A program made the position numbers and the translations under genes. A stretch of DNA of 64,000 nucleotides, from assembly GCA_947579665.1 (NCBI GenBank), contig OX388345.1, forward strand, positions 59,573,454-59,637,453. The letters are read 5' to 3'. The notes beneath the pieces were generated by a model, which saw only the letters and a list, made by a program, of their open reading frames with translations, ran no database searches and was not told the DNA's origin. This document shows positions 34,137-45,670 of this stretch, piece after piece. The stretch comes from Sympetrum striolatum. Taxonomy: Eukaryota > Arthropoda > Insecta > Odonata > Libellulidae. The number at the start of each line of letters is the position of its first letter. The first letter of the stretch is position 1.

Positions 34137-34304
34137 TTAGGTTTTCTTTCATCCACGATTCTTGTTATTTTTTCTCATACTACATACTACATACATATTA
34201 TCTCTTTAAATTGATTAGTGTGTACTCTATGACGATGGGTTGGATAGAAGAGGGGGCCTTTAGTCTCAATCTTTCCCAAATAGAGACGCTTTATTATTAT
34301 TATT
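34137..34304 (+). mobile_element. 3' end of the 5.2 kb LINE family, copy on plus strand
   Basis: Matches 56888-57029 and the reverse complement of about 5201-5330: GACGATGGGTTGGAT, TTTAGTCTCAATCTT, CCCAAATAGAGACG and an ATT-repeat tail. The 3' stem is decayed (GGGCCT against AGTCTC), so this copy is older. Only about 170 bp survive and nothing is encoded. Confidence 0.8.
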
Positions 34305-37300
34305 CCATATTTTTATGCTCTCCTTTCCCAATCTTCTCCTCTCTCATCTCTTTAATTTTCCTATTTCAAGCCGAGCGCACTTCCCTTTTTGAGCGCATTC
34401 CATTTCAGCATCATTTGAAGCCTTTCCCTATCACATGTTCCCTCGCGCCATCTTCCTCCGCCGTATTTTCTTATTTATTTGCCTCCGCTCTTCGTGGGTG
34501 CATGAATCGTTGAGTGGCTGCTAAGGGGCTTTCATAATAAACCTTGCGTGTGACAAGCGATTGGAATAAGAGTGGAGCGCCGTCATTTTTCGCCGTTCAA
34601 TTTCGTCACTGTTGTGAGGAGGTGACGGATCGGAATGCTCGCCTGTGTATTTTATCGATTCCGTCTTAACTTTGGAGACGAATTCGACGAAGCCGCGCGG
34701 CGGTGAAGTTTGCGCGAACTAGCGAGATTTATCTTGCTACGGAAACGTGCCGTTTGGCGTTTATAAGTAATATGCGCCTTCTTTTCTTTTGAAATAAAAC
34801 ATTTATTCCTAGATTTGGGATAATCGGTACGTTTTCGTCAAGGAAGTAGTGTGTTTCCATTGTTCGTATCTTATTTGCTATCTCACGGGAAGAGGTCGTT
34901 TGTCAGTATTTGCGTTCGCTATGAGATTCGTTATGTATCAAAATGTGTACACTATCCATCTTCATTGATCACCGATAGATGCATGCATCAATAGATACCT
35001 ATAGAATAGCAGTGAGTGGGTAGAAGAAGTAATTGTTAATATTTTACTAAAGAAATATTTAGAGCCTGTAGATCAAGTCTATAGAACCTACAAGCATGGG
35101 GCCCGTACGGATGTAAAAAATGGTTGCCGACCGCAGAAGAAGAATATTGTGAAAATTAATGTTATTTATATAATTTAGAAAGAACGTTTACATGAAATTT
35201 ATTTTGTAAATTTTAATTTATGTATAAAAATAAAATTAATTGTGTGACATTTTTTTTATTATAAAAGTTTGTTTGAAACTAAATATAGCATCACAGTGCA
35301 ATTCTGTAATCACAATGAGAAATAAGGACGTATTATTTCATATAATTACATCGTATGTTATTTATTACCACATTTGTAATGAGAGACCTCTATAATTGAT
35401 GGCTGTGCATATTTTCAACTTAGTGCTGGTTGGGCACGATTTTGGCGGAAGATTATGTAGTTCATAGTTCCACGAAATTAAGACTGTTTGGGCTAATGAA
35501 TTAGAATGAGCTTTCATCTTCAGTCGTATTTGCTGAGGTTTTCCTATATTTATCGATATTTTGCCCAATAAAGACATGCATGCATTATTCATTGAAATTT
35601 CACTTATGCAAAAAAGAAAACATGGCTCGTAAGAAAGTGAAGAAAATTTTCAATTTTTTTCTCAATCTCTTTCGCCTGTCTCTTCGTCCCTCTTTATCGT
35701 GCTTCCTCTTTGTCTTCTTTGTGACTTTTCACTATAAGCCTCTCCGCCCGCCTCTCACAAATGGGTGGTCAGCATTTCCTAGGAGGCTGACCTCTTCGTG
35801 GATGGAATTCCTGAGGACTATCCATCGATCCCCCTTTTCTGCTTTGTAACAGCCCTTCTCCCACATATCATTCGCTTTTCATCTCTTCCTTTTTACGGCT
35901 CATTTCGTGGCCCACGAGTTCTCTCATTCGTCAATCTTTAACGGAAATTCATTTTCCCGTTTTATTGCTTCTGACTCGTCGCCGAAGAATATTCTCAGAA
36001 TGTTTTACGGCGCCATCGAGTGATAAAAATGGAAGGAATGCTTATGTTAGTAATTTTGAGGTTTCCTTTAACTTACTCGAAATGAATAATTAAAATAAAA
36101 TAGAAAAATTACAAAAAAATTAAAATAAAGGCATTTTCGAATGGTGCTTAAGTTGATATTTAAAGCATCGATTCTCAACTTGAAATCGATAATGACCGAT
36201 ATTTTCATTGCTTCGATGTTGAAAGAATCGATAATTGATTTACAATATGAAATTTTTTTCAGACTCCCAGAAATGTCTTCGTTCTATTTACAGAAACGAC
36301 TCATTTGTGTGTAGTTATCTTTTTCGTTACCGCAAATGAACCGAAAATCTTTATAGTCATTTTAGCCCATCTTCATGTTGTTCATAACGTCTAACCATTT
36401 CATTCTTAAGCACGCGTAGCAATATTTTTCCCAAACAGCATTTTCTTCTTGAGATTGCATCATATACAATATTCTCTTTGCTCTATAAATACTCAACTGT
36501 ATCAATATGAGAGTCGTCATGCAGTTCTACCCAAATACTTCGAATTTGTGATTAGTACTTTCAACTTTATCATGAAAAGTCACTTAAACAAAATTAGAAG
36601 AAGTTAAATCTATATATCCAGTATCTTAAATATGGACACGCTTATTAATTCTTTACTCACATTACTATATAACTAGAGACAAAATAGTGTTTTGTTACCT
36701 TTGCGTTTAATCCATTTATTTCTATTCTCATCTGAATATTCCGATACATTTGTTTACGACGATTAATCTAATTATTTAAATCTAATTTATGGCTTTTATA
36801 CGTACGATTGATCCTTCAGGAAAATATATACTCATCGAAGATAAAAAACTGTGATTATCTTTTTCAAGCGATTACGGCATTATTTTTATTACTATTATTT
36901 ATTGTAATCTGTACTTGAGACATTCGTTTGGCTATCTCACAATTAAAACTCTGAGAAAGGTACGTTTTCCATCTCAAAGTCCTCACAGAAACTTTAATTC
37001 CTTCAAAATATTTCCAAATTTCCTTTTTCTGCTCGGTTCCCTTTTTTCCCGTGCTGTAGGCAATTTTTCCACTTAGCCGTTTCCTTACCTACTTGGCGTC
37101 GTTCGAAGGATCTTTTCCTCAGTATTTGAGCAGCGCCTCGAAAATGCTGAGCGTGCCCCCCTTTGCCCTTCCCTTTTTGGGCCTTAATTCCGAAATTCTG
37201 GTCGTTAGAAAAAAATGCATTTCATTATTCTCTCGGGTCTTTGGCAGTGCAACAGAGATATTGCTGTGCTTCCGACGTGTCCTTCCAGCAATCAAACGAG

Positions 37301-40300
37301 CAGCGTCCTAATTTTCCTTGTAACTCTCTTATCCAACCGGTCTTTTAATCTCAATACACAATTTGTTCCCGTTTCTAGTACTTTTATCTTTGAGGAAGGA
37401 TTTTTGAATAGTATGGATGTAGTCATCTTTAATTTACCATTGATTTAATTTTCGAAGCATCATGAAAGGTCGGTTTTAGTTAGCTATAAACGGAGCCAAT
37501 GTTTACTGCTGAGCTCTTAAAGACAATTTTATTCTCGCACTCAATGTATCACTGCAAAATAAACGAGAATTCTCTAGTTTTCTGAAGATTTACAACGTCA
37601 ACGGTATTCATGTGCAATTACACTCTATACCAGAACGAAAGAGAAAAACTTGTTAAAAATAATTTGATCGTCATAGTGCACCAAATATGATTATTACTAC
37701 GGGAAGAATAAATACCCTCAATTAAAGAAATAAACAAATTAATACCCTCAACACGAGATTGACCACGAGCATTAATATTGTAATCCCTTTTTGTGAGAGA
37801 CCTAACCAAACATCTTCCATTCTCTCCCTATATCATCTACCTGTATACCATCTACATTGATTATAAAATAAAAAGTTAGGGATCTTAGATTCTCTCGTCT
37901 CGTTTTTGATGCGAAAAATAATCTTCGGTAATTTCTATTTCTATTTATTTCTACATATAAGTATATGTGTACGAAACCGAGTAATGTCAAAGTTGAGGAA
38001 GGGTTTAATGTAAATAACATTTTTCGTTTCATTCCCGTATGGTACTCAGTGAGGATGTGCGTTATGATCGTATATCAAGGCGGGCATTTCATAAATCATA
38101 AAAAACTTCCCACTACTCATTTCATTCTTTGGTGAAAGCTACTAAAGTTGGTCCTCAAGGCATAAATTAAGATACTAAATTTGATGCATGTAAAGGATAC
38201 ATAAGCTAGCGTAGCCTTGGTTGACTGTGAATACTTATGAACACATCTGAAAAAAAGAAACGATGATGTTGGAATTTGAATGGAAATAAGTAAAAGTTGT
38301 TATGAAAATATCCCTTCTCTCTGAAATGAGTTAATAAAAATAATCCGATAGGAAATTTATTCGAAATTGGAGGAGAATATATTGGAGAAAATCTGGTTTG
38401 TGAGTCCTTTGCCTAAACTACAGGAATAGGCAAGATTTTTGCCTATATAATATTGGATGCATACCTATACTAGGATCTAAATCTCTGTTGAACTTCAGGT
38501 AAACCTTGTAATGACTACTATCTTCTTAAGGAACAGACGGCTGTATCGAAAGTCCCACTGCGGAGACATTTTTCTGTATTAGAATCTTGAAACTCTCTTA
38601 TAATAGTATGTTTTTCACTCGCATCTAATTATTTTGATCATCGTGTCCCTTTGTCCTCTCATGTAATACTTTGATATACACCCTTAAAAGATTTATATCT
38701 CGTGATAACGTTCAGTTATATCGAGAGACATCTGAGTCCCTTTCAGATTTATTCTTATCATAGAAGATGAAAAATATTTGAGTCAGTAAATGCAATTTGA
38801 AATGCATGAATATCCCGCGGAAGAGTTTCCGCGAGTTTCGAACAAAAGACATTCCGAAAGCCGCAAAATCATCACTTGGGGAATCGATTCTTAAATTTAA
38901 TTTAGGAACTATTGTACGGACGTATTCGAACCGATCGACTAACGATTGAAAAAAAAGGAAGAACACGGTCCGAATGGAAATATCTCGCAGCCCTATCAAA
39001 TCAGTGGAATCAAAGCGATATACTCAAATTCTTGTTGAATCTCAATCCAGTCCTACGTGTTCCCATCCCCGCCATTCTAATGCTCATGGAATTCACTTCT
39101 TCCATTAATTAAAGCGACCTTCCCTAATACCTCCTCTCCCTTCACTTTCCCCTTTTACCCGAATTTCTCCCCCGCCTTCATCTCCCGCTGACTCGAAATG
39201 TCCCAAATTTGTTCAATCTCTTCGGCCAACTCCCCTCTTCTCTTTTGCCTGAACCTACCTTTCGCTTCCATGAATACCGCGCCCGGCGTATTTTTTTAAT
39301 TAAAACGTCAATCATTCAAGCGAATCAATTCAGTTTTCACCCACCCACTCATCGATCATCTTTCCTCCTCCCCATTCTTCCTTCCTCTTATTTTCTCCGA
39401 ATCTTTATCCAGTCGTTCAATGGGATTTGACTCCGTTGTTACAATCGATACCAATTTGTTTCTCTCTCTTTGGGCGATATTTTTGTGCGTGGAAAATTTC
39501 CCATTTTTTTCGATCCCTTTGTTGGTTCGTAGGCGGCTTTCTGACGGTGGTCGATTTGGGGAATCTAATTCCGATTTTTCCTTTTTTCGAATTTCGGTTG
39601 TTTTCGTCGTTTTGCCATAACCGCGTCCACCCGTGCTCTGGAAGGGATTCCGATTTTTTTTCGAATAAACCATATATTTCGATTTAAATCGGACGTACGT
39701 TTTGGGATGTGTCCTTAGTTTACATTTGGTCTTATTTGTTCGGTTTTTTATTGTGAAGGAGGGCAAAATAGTGTGGGACTCGTCGGGGACAGGACGTTGA
39801 GAAATGTGACTCTATTGTGGATGGTTTTAACAATCAACAAAGGTGCGTTTTTGCTCCTACAATCGGATCCGAGTATGAAAACTCCATTTCGTTCCGCGGA
39901 CGGAACGGGAATTAATAAGAAATATTAATTTTGGAAGATCTTGAAAATAAATTGCATGCAACCCAAGCTCCCATCAAATCTTCCTCCCTTCCTCTAATCA
40001 TTCATCTCGTTTGGCGTCCCTCCTGCGGATTCCCTATTTCTTAACTTCCCCAATCCCCATTTAGCACTCATAATGGCTGTATTTTTGAGGTTTCCTGGAG
40101 TTTACTCTACTTTTACAACTATCAATTCTATGGCGTTAGGTTAAAAATCCTTTTGGCCTTCAATACTTCGTTTGCCGGTGAAGTACTAGTGTATTAATGT
40201 TACCACTATTAATCGTATTTAAACTATTTTGTGAATTATATTCTCAAATGTACGTTACATTAGATTTCATGATTATTTCTCAACTTTAAACATCGATTGA

Positions 40301-42080
40301 CATTGATAACCTGCCTTATTATATTATTTTCATAATGCGGTGGGTAAATAATAAAGAAAGCTTATAAATGTTATATTTTGTATAGTAGAAAAGAAATATG
40401 GCTATATTTATAATTTTATATTATTTTTTTTTGAACTCGAAGCGTTGAATATTGAGATCCAAATTGTTTCTTGAGTAATCTCATGTAAGTGAAGTTTCCT
40501 TAATATGTTTTTGTATAGATAGCTATTATTTTCTGCTGTTTCTACTTATTCTAGAATTTTAAATATTAAATAACTGTTAGGCACATTTGACGCCATTAAA
40601 ATACAATACGGATCTTTATACAAAGAGGTTCTTTTTAAGTGGTATATGGTCCTTCAAGGGCATGATACTTACCACATAAATACTAACTTTAGATCCATGT
40701 TGATGATGAATTTAATAGGAGACTGCCTTTAATTACGAGTAAATTTTGTTAGAGCATTGATTATTATTGATTATCCTTTTGGACCTTCGATAGTGATGTT
40801 AAAGTGTGCTAATGTGGTGACATTTAACTGAGGGAACTCTTTAAGTATTGTTAATGGGGGATCACAAATGTGTAAGCGTTATCTAGCTTCATGTTTTTTT
40901 TTGGAAATATGAATTTTTAGCTTTTCCCTAAAGATATTTAAGAAAATTTGGGGCTTAGTGTGAGGGGAATAAATGTATAAAATATAAAAAAAAATAGTGT
41001 GAAGGCTGATTAAATCGAAATTGAGTTAAATATTTTTTAAAGGTCGCAAAAATGTAACATAGATCGATAGGGGTTGTCTTATCAACAAAAAATTGTATGT
41101 TTTGTTTCCATTTAGGGTTTTCCCTGATAAATATGATCCCGCCTAGTATTCCTCCAAAGTGGAGCCGATTTCGTTATTTCTTCTCGATTTCCCTTAATCG
41201 CGAGTAAAGAACCTCGCTGGTAAGTTTAAGCGCAATCATTCTAGAGTATTCCTCACGCCAAGATGGAGAAGAATGCGAAGAGAAGTCAACTTCTACACCT
41301 CCGCGAAATTAAATTCTTGATGCGCTGCGCAATCCGCATCTCCACTCTCATCTCCTTAATCGCTGTCATTACTCCCACTCGTCTCCCTGCTTCCTCTTTC
41401 TTATCACACATCCGAAATTCCCTTCTCCTTACCTTTGATACCCGATCGACTCGAGAAAGGACTTTCCACTCTTGATCTCGTTATCGTGAAAGGAGTATTC
41501 AACTCGAAGCGACGTATCCTTGCGGGTTTGCCGCCGCTTTGACGTGCAGCAAGATTGTCCGAGGGAATAAGGGCGTGAGAGGAGAGGATTGGCGCGGAGT
41601 TTGGCAAATGGAAAAAGGGAAGAGGAAAGCGGAAGGCAATGTGACAGCGGAGAAAGGAATGGGCAGCTTCGGAGATAGTGACCAGGTTAAGCAAGTCGGA
41701 TCCAAAGGGATGCGCAAGAAAGGTCTTGTGAGGAGGTCGGGGAAAGGGAGGGAGGATTGGATTGGACAAATGATAGACTTCAGTTAGGCCCACGTCGTAC
41801 ATGTTAACCACAGCGAGGGCAAAATACTCCAGTATCTTCTTAAATAATATATCTGTGGTTCTTTTTCGGGATAGGCTCTAAAGATGATTCGTGAAGATGA
41901 GTACCGTTGTACCTGTCTCTCAACCTCACCGAGATACATGTAAAAGAGTTAATTTTCAGAAAAAAACGTATCACCATTGCAACAACTATTTTATTTTTGA
42001 TGAAATCTAAATATATAGGCGTTACTTTGTGGAAAATCATTGAAGTGAAGGAGAATTAACATTTTGTACATTTTCTACAT
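34305..42080. other. Long non-coding stretch with several GC-rich islands
   Basis: Islands of higher GC, CpG and pyrimidine runs lie at about 34320-34770, 35640-36020, 36960-37330, 38780-39900 and 41140-41790; the intervals are AT-rich. The longest frames (39356-39766 and 41404-41811, both minus, about 135 codons) are arginine/lysine- or serine/proline-rich translations of biased sequence, overlapped by frames on the other strand. I found no RT fragments, tRNAs or element ends in this stretch. Confidence 0.4.
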
Positions 42081-42087
42081 GATTTTT

Positions 42088-43095
42088 ACTTTCTCTCTAT
42101 ACGTAGTATAGAGAAAGTATTGTATTCGCAAAAAATTCGACCTCCAGATTTCGACGGAAATAGATGTTTTGGGGCCCATAGAGCATGTTTTAGCTATTTT
42201 CCCGAACATGTCTGTCTGTGTGTCTGTCTGTGGTTAAAAAGTTTGTGTGCGCTCTATCTTAAAAAGTAGTCATCCGATCATTTTCAAAATTTATATTTAG
42301 AATTTTCCTAACAATACCAAGAGTTGATTAGTTTTTGGAGAATATCGCTTAACCGGAAGTTACGGTTTATCCGGAACAAAATTTTGTTTCTTAAATATCT
42401 CTGTAAGAATGCAATATAGGTATATACAATTACATACAAAAGTTATAGATAATGTACTTTACTACAACGTTTGTATAAAACATTTTTTCGTAACACTGAT
42501 TGTTTAGGAGTTATTCTTCAATAATGGTTAACCGGAAGCTGTTGTTTACCCAGAAAAGGAAGTTTTTCAAACATATCTCTGTCAGAATGCAATATAGGTA
42601 TATACATTTACACACAAAAGCTGTAGATTATGTATTTTACTACAACTTTTGTATGAAACATTTTTTCGTAACTGACTGTTTAGGAGTTATTCCCCAATAA
42701 TGGTTAACCGGAAATTATTGTTAATCCAGAAATGGAAGTTTTTCATACATATCTCTGTCAAAATGCAATGTAGGCATATACAATTTTTTACCAAAGTTGT
42801 AGATAATGTTTTTTACTACAACTTTTGTATGAAACAGTTTTTCCTAACACTGATTGTTTAGGAGTTATTCTTCAATAATGGTTAACCGGAAGTTGTTGTT
42901 TACCCAGAAATGGAAGTTTTTCATACATATCTCGATCAGAATGCAATGTAGGTATATACAATTATGTACCAAAGTTGTAGATAATGTATTTTACTACAAC
43001 TTTTGTATGAAATATTTTCCTGTAACACTCATTGTTTTGGAATTATTTATATATTACCGGCATAGGCTTCTGTTTTCAATAAATATGGAGAAAGT
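42088..43095. mobile_element. Unclassified element with palindromic end and ~177-bp tandem units
   Basis: The left end is a strong palindrome, ACTTTCTC...GAGAAAGT (42088-42119), followed by conserved-looking single-copy sequence with a CTGTCTGTGTGTCTGTCTG run. Four tandem units of about 176-179 bp follow. The right end, reverse complemented, also reads ACTTTCTCCATAT, giving possible ~12-bp terminal inverted repeats. No protein is encoded and no clear target duplication was found, so the class is unknown; a non-autonomous DNA element is one possibility. Confidence 0.4.
42310..43035. repeat. Tandem array, four units of about 177 bp
   Basis: The landmark (G)GTTAACCGGAA or its variant GCTTAACCGGAA begins at 42347, 42526, 42702 and 42880, so unit lengths are 179, 176 and 178. 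Each unit also has ATATCTCTGT(C/A)AGAATGCAAT and TTTTACTACAAC. Units differ from one another at many positions, so the array is not a recent expansion. The 66- and 91-codon frames at 42500 and 42854 are repeats of each other and arise from the array. Confidence 0.85.
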
Positions 43096-43130
43096 CATGT
43101 GTTGGCCACATCAGATTTTTTTATATTGAA

Positions 43131-43420
43131 GACCGATTTCGCCACCAGAGTAGAATCTTATGGCACAGAAAATTATTTTCAACGTTGTTTCTAGAATAAC
43201 ATTTTCGATGGTCACCATCGAAATCGTGATTTTTTTCGCGGAAAAAGGATTCCTCACAAACATTCCCCACACCTTCTCCCATTCCTCACCACTATTCTCC
43301 CTTTCCAAAAAGGTATTTCCGTAACCTCTCCTTCCTTTTCCCCTTCAAATCTTCATGATATTTAAACTGTTGAAAATATTTCTGTACCTGAAGATGCTAC
43401 TCCGGCAGCGAAACCAATCG
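43131..43420. repeat. Inverted pair of hammerhead-like arms
   Basis: About 53 bases at each end are inverted copies: the minus strand of 43131-43182 and the plus strand of 43367-43420 both read GTTGAAAATA, then a TTCTGT(G/A)CC block, AAGAT, CTACTC, a short stem, GCGAAA and a terminal TC. The arms are separated by about 185 bp holding a CGATGG/CCATCG palindrome (43207-43221) and a TTCGCGGAAAAAGGATTCC block that recurs at 44025-44095. It may be a MITE whose terminal repeats contain the ribozyme-like core. Confidence 0.5.
43388..43419 (+). ncRNA. Hammerhead-ribozyme-like core
   Basis: CTGAAGA, stem II GCT/AGC with a larger loop, GAAA, a degenerate helix III (CCAA) and the triplet AUC. Invariant core segments are all present. 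Helix I is only about two pairs by eye, so cleavage activity is uncertain. The mirror-image copy on the minus strand (about 43131-43165) keeps GAAATCGGTC but has lost CTGANGA. Confidence 0.4.
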
Positions 43421-43430
43421 TCATGAATGT

Positions 43431-43990
43431 TGTATACTGTAACTCAAAATACTTCGAATTCTTACGAAATATTTTCACATTAATAAATAAGAAAAGTTTC
43501 ATTTAGTTTATTAAAATTTGAAATGGACAGTTAACGAATGTGATGGTTTTCCTTAGAGTAAATTAATCCTTTGAAAATGACTGATGGTTTCTTAATAATC
43601 GTTGTATGCTTCACATAAAGAATAATTGGAAATCGTTGCTAACAGGAGGAAAAGTGTATGTATGCAGGAGTAGATACTAAAAACTAAAAATTGGGCTCGT
43701 CCGGGATTTGAACCCGGGACCTCTCGCACCCTAAGCGAGAATCATACCCCTAGACCAACGAGCCAGATGTATGTTTGAATATCAAGGTAGAACTTTCAAA
43801 ACTCCATTTTCACATTTGTCTTGTAAGTAACGTAAGTAACTTTCACCATTGGAGGGCGTTAACCTCTTTTTCGGAGGCGGGTCCTTCAAACTTTAGGTTC
43901 GTGTTCTATCGAATTTCATTCTGAAGGTCTACAGATTTATCATTCCGCCTTAAGCTTTACTGAGTATTTTCAGAAATACAAATATTATAA
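43431..43990. repeat. Duplicated block carrying tRNA-Pro, copy 1
   Basis: About 550 bp aligns to 45671-46218 in the same orientation. Shared landmarks on both sides of the tRNA include ATTAATAAATA, AAATGGACAG(T/C)TAACGAATGT, TTAGAGTAAATTA, TTGAGGGCGTTAA-like sequence, TTTTTCGGAGGCGGGT and CTGAGTATTTTCAGAAATAC. Flanks have diverged noticeably while the tRNA is identical. The block begins about 12 bases after the hammerhead-like core at 43388-43419. Confidence 0.85.
43693..43764 (-). tRNA. tRNA-Pro (AGG), copy 1
   Basis: A 72-nt gene delivering proline. On the minus strand it has a GGCTCGT acceptor pairing with ACGAGCC, A box TGGTCTAGGGG, anticodon stem CTCGC/GCGAG around the loop TTAGGGT (anticodon AGG), T-arm with B box GGTTCAAATCC, and no intron. 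A TTTTT terminator follows within ten bases (43681-43690 as A-run on the plus strand). All arms pair, so it looks functional. It is identical to the copy at 45932-46003. Confidence 0.97.
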
Positions 43991-44004
43991 GCTATACACC
44001 TACG

Positions 44005-44100
44005 GTTTTAATGTCGTTTCTTGAATAACTTTTTCGATGGTGACCATCGTAATCGTGATTTTTTCCTCGGAAAAAGGATTCCTCACAAACGAGGAATACC
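44005..44100 (+). repeat. Partial copy of the 43185-43262 repeat
   Basis: CGATGGTGACCATCG, TAATCGTGATTTTTT and CTCGGAAAAAGGATTCC followed by CTCACAAAC match the segment inside the inverted-arm element at 43131-43420, in the same orientation. The short palindrome is perfect in 43207-43221 and here. Only about 85 bp is shared. Confidence 0.65.
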
Positions 44101-45670
44101 CAAAAAATAAATATATAAAAAAATACATTTCATTCTTGTAAAAATAATTCTAGCCTCTTCCTTCAATTTACCGACAACTGTATTCTATAGAGAATATGCG
44201 ATAGATTACTTTTCGATAAAAATCGGCATCTTGTCACTACTCAGTGCATCTGAGGAAATAAATATATAGAATTTAATGCTTAATATATTGTCAAGTATAA
44301 ATATTATTTATGAGAAAAGAGATATTAATGATATTTGAGTAACATCCTTTGTGTATTATCAGTTATAGCAGTCTATCGACAGCACTCTAAGCTTAAGTTT
44401 CAGTTTCTAAGTGCTATCCGTTTACGATTTGAGTTTTTGGTAGAGATCTAAAAGAAAACATCAATTTGCATCATTTAATAATACATGTAACATTTTTACA
44501 GGTTTTGTGTTTTCTATATTATTAAATGATTCTCGAAATAATTGTGGTTGGGCGCACAATAATCTTCTCATATGTTTAATGACCTACAGCTTCTTTTGGT
44601 CTTTACTTCAAAAATCAGAATTCAGTACTTTTCACTAAGGTGTATCTATTTATTATTTACCTCGCTGCTGAATAATAATCGGTGACTAGATAAAATTTTA
44701 TTGCTATGTGACTCAAATTATGTCGAAGTTTTACAGGAAGAGCTCTTGATTCGGGGCGTAAAACGAATGTCTTCCGTAGATGTCTTGGAGAAGATGATCT
44801 CAAGTCGCCAGTTGCGTCATTCCTGACCGTGGTCCATCTTGATTACTTTGGAGTGCCTTCCGAAGGCCATTGCGACGATGAGGAACTGATGTCATTGTTC
44901 TCATGACTAAAACGCCTTTCTTTATTTTTACCTGGAGAAGACCTATTCCTATATCACGTATCGAGAGGTATTAGGTCGCCAACCTACTAGAAAGTCTTCT
45001 ATTTGTCTCATTCGGAATATTTGCGGTACTTTGTTTAGTTTTAATTAAGTATTTCGGGAATCATCTGAGTGAGTTTTCCAATAATATACGTCACCAAAGT
45101 ATAGCAATCTTTTGTTCCTTTGTTTGGGTTCCCGTTGGTTGATCTTACTTTAGAGGTTCGAATACGTAATTAACTCCATATTTTGAATACTATTTACGTA
45201 AGATATCAGCTGTAATTGAATTTTCCATCGAGCATTAGAAACAAACCTAAGAAGTATAAACAAAACTAATATTATGCCATTTAGAGGTGATGAAGATACT
45301 ATTCAGACATTTTTGTCATTTTCACAGCTAAATTGCATTGATCAAGATGATCAGATGTAATATATATCCTCTATTGCGATTTTGATATAATTTGATGTTC
45401 ACGCTCCCATCTTATGTAAAGTTCTTCGTCTTAAATTGACTTAAACCATATTTTTCCGACGCTCATACTTAACCATACATTTATGCAGTATATGAAATCC
45501 TGCCGATAATGGTTTCAATTGCCTTTGCAAAATCTACAGTAAAGGCTAAACGTTTGTTAAAGATTGTCATGTAGAATAGCTGAGCATTGCCATGCTGTGC
45601 ATTGAAAGGCGGCTTAATAAGTTTATTTGTAGATGTCGATTCTTCATATAAGTGATCTTGAAGAAAGTTG
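44101..45670. other. AT-rich stretch between the two tRNA genes, with one exon-like frame
   Basis: Mostly low-GC DNA; a 12-bp inverted repeat CATTTAATAATA near 44473-44530; and a GC-richer patch at 44735-44910 containing an unusual open frame listed separately. Around 45595-45615 the words AAAGGCGGCTT recur in the repeat-like region near 55920. Nothing else is recognised. Confidence 0.4.
44712..44906 (+). other. Exon-like open frame without a start codon, unassigned
   Basis: Between TGA stops at 44709 and 44904 the plus strand is open for 64 codons, includes CLGEDDLKSPVASFLTVVHL and ends DDEELMSLFS. Its base composition is coding-like and clearly richer in GC than the surroundings. TTTTACAG at 44729-44736 could be a splice acceptor, making this a candidate terminal exon. 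I do not recognise the protein. The opposite strand is also fairly open, and the patch could equally be a transposon fragment. Confidence 0.2.

Noticed and set aside
39356..39766. 136-codon minus frame and overlapping plus frames
   Set aside because: Lysine/arginine-rich low-complexity translation of a biased island, mirrored by frames on the other strand.
41404..41811. 135-codon minus frame
   Set aside because: Proline/serine-rich translation of pyrimidine-biased DNA with competing frames on both strands.
42310..43035. Tandem array considered as a CRISPR
   Set aside because: Units of about 177 bp are contiguous without unique spacers, in a eukaryotic context.
42500..43129. Two similar frames beginning MFRSYSSIMVNRKLLFTQK
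   Set aside because: They are translations of successive ~177-bp tandem units, not paralogous genes.
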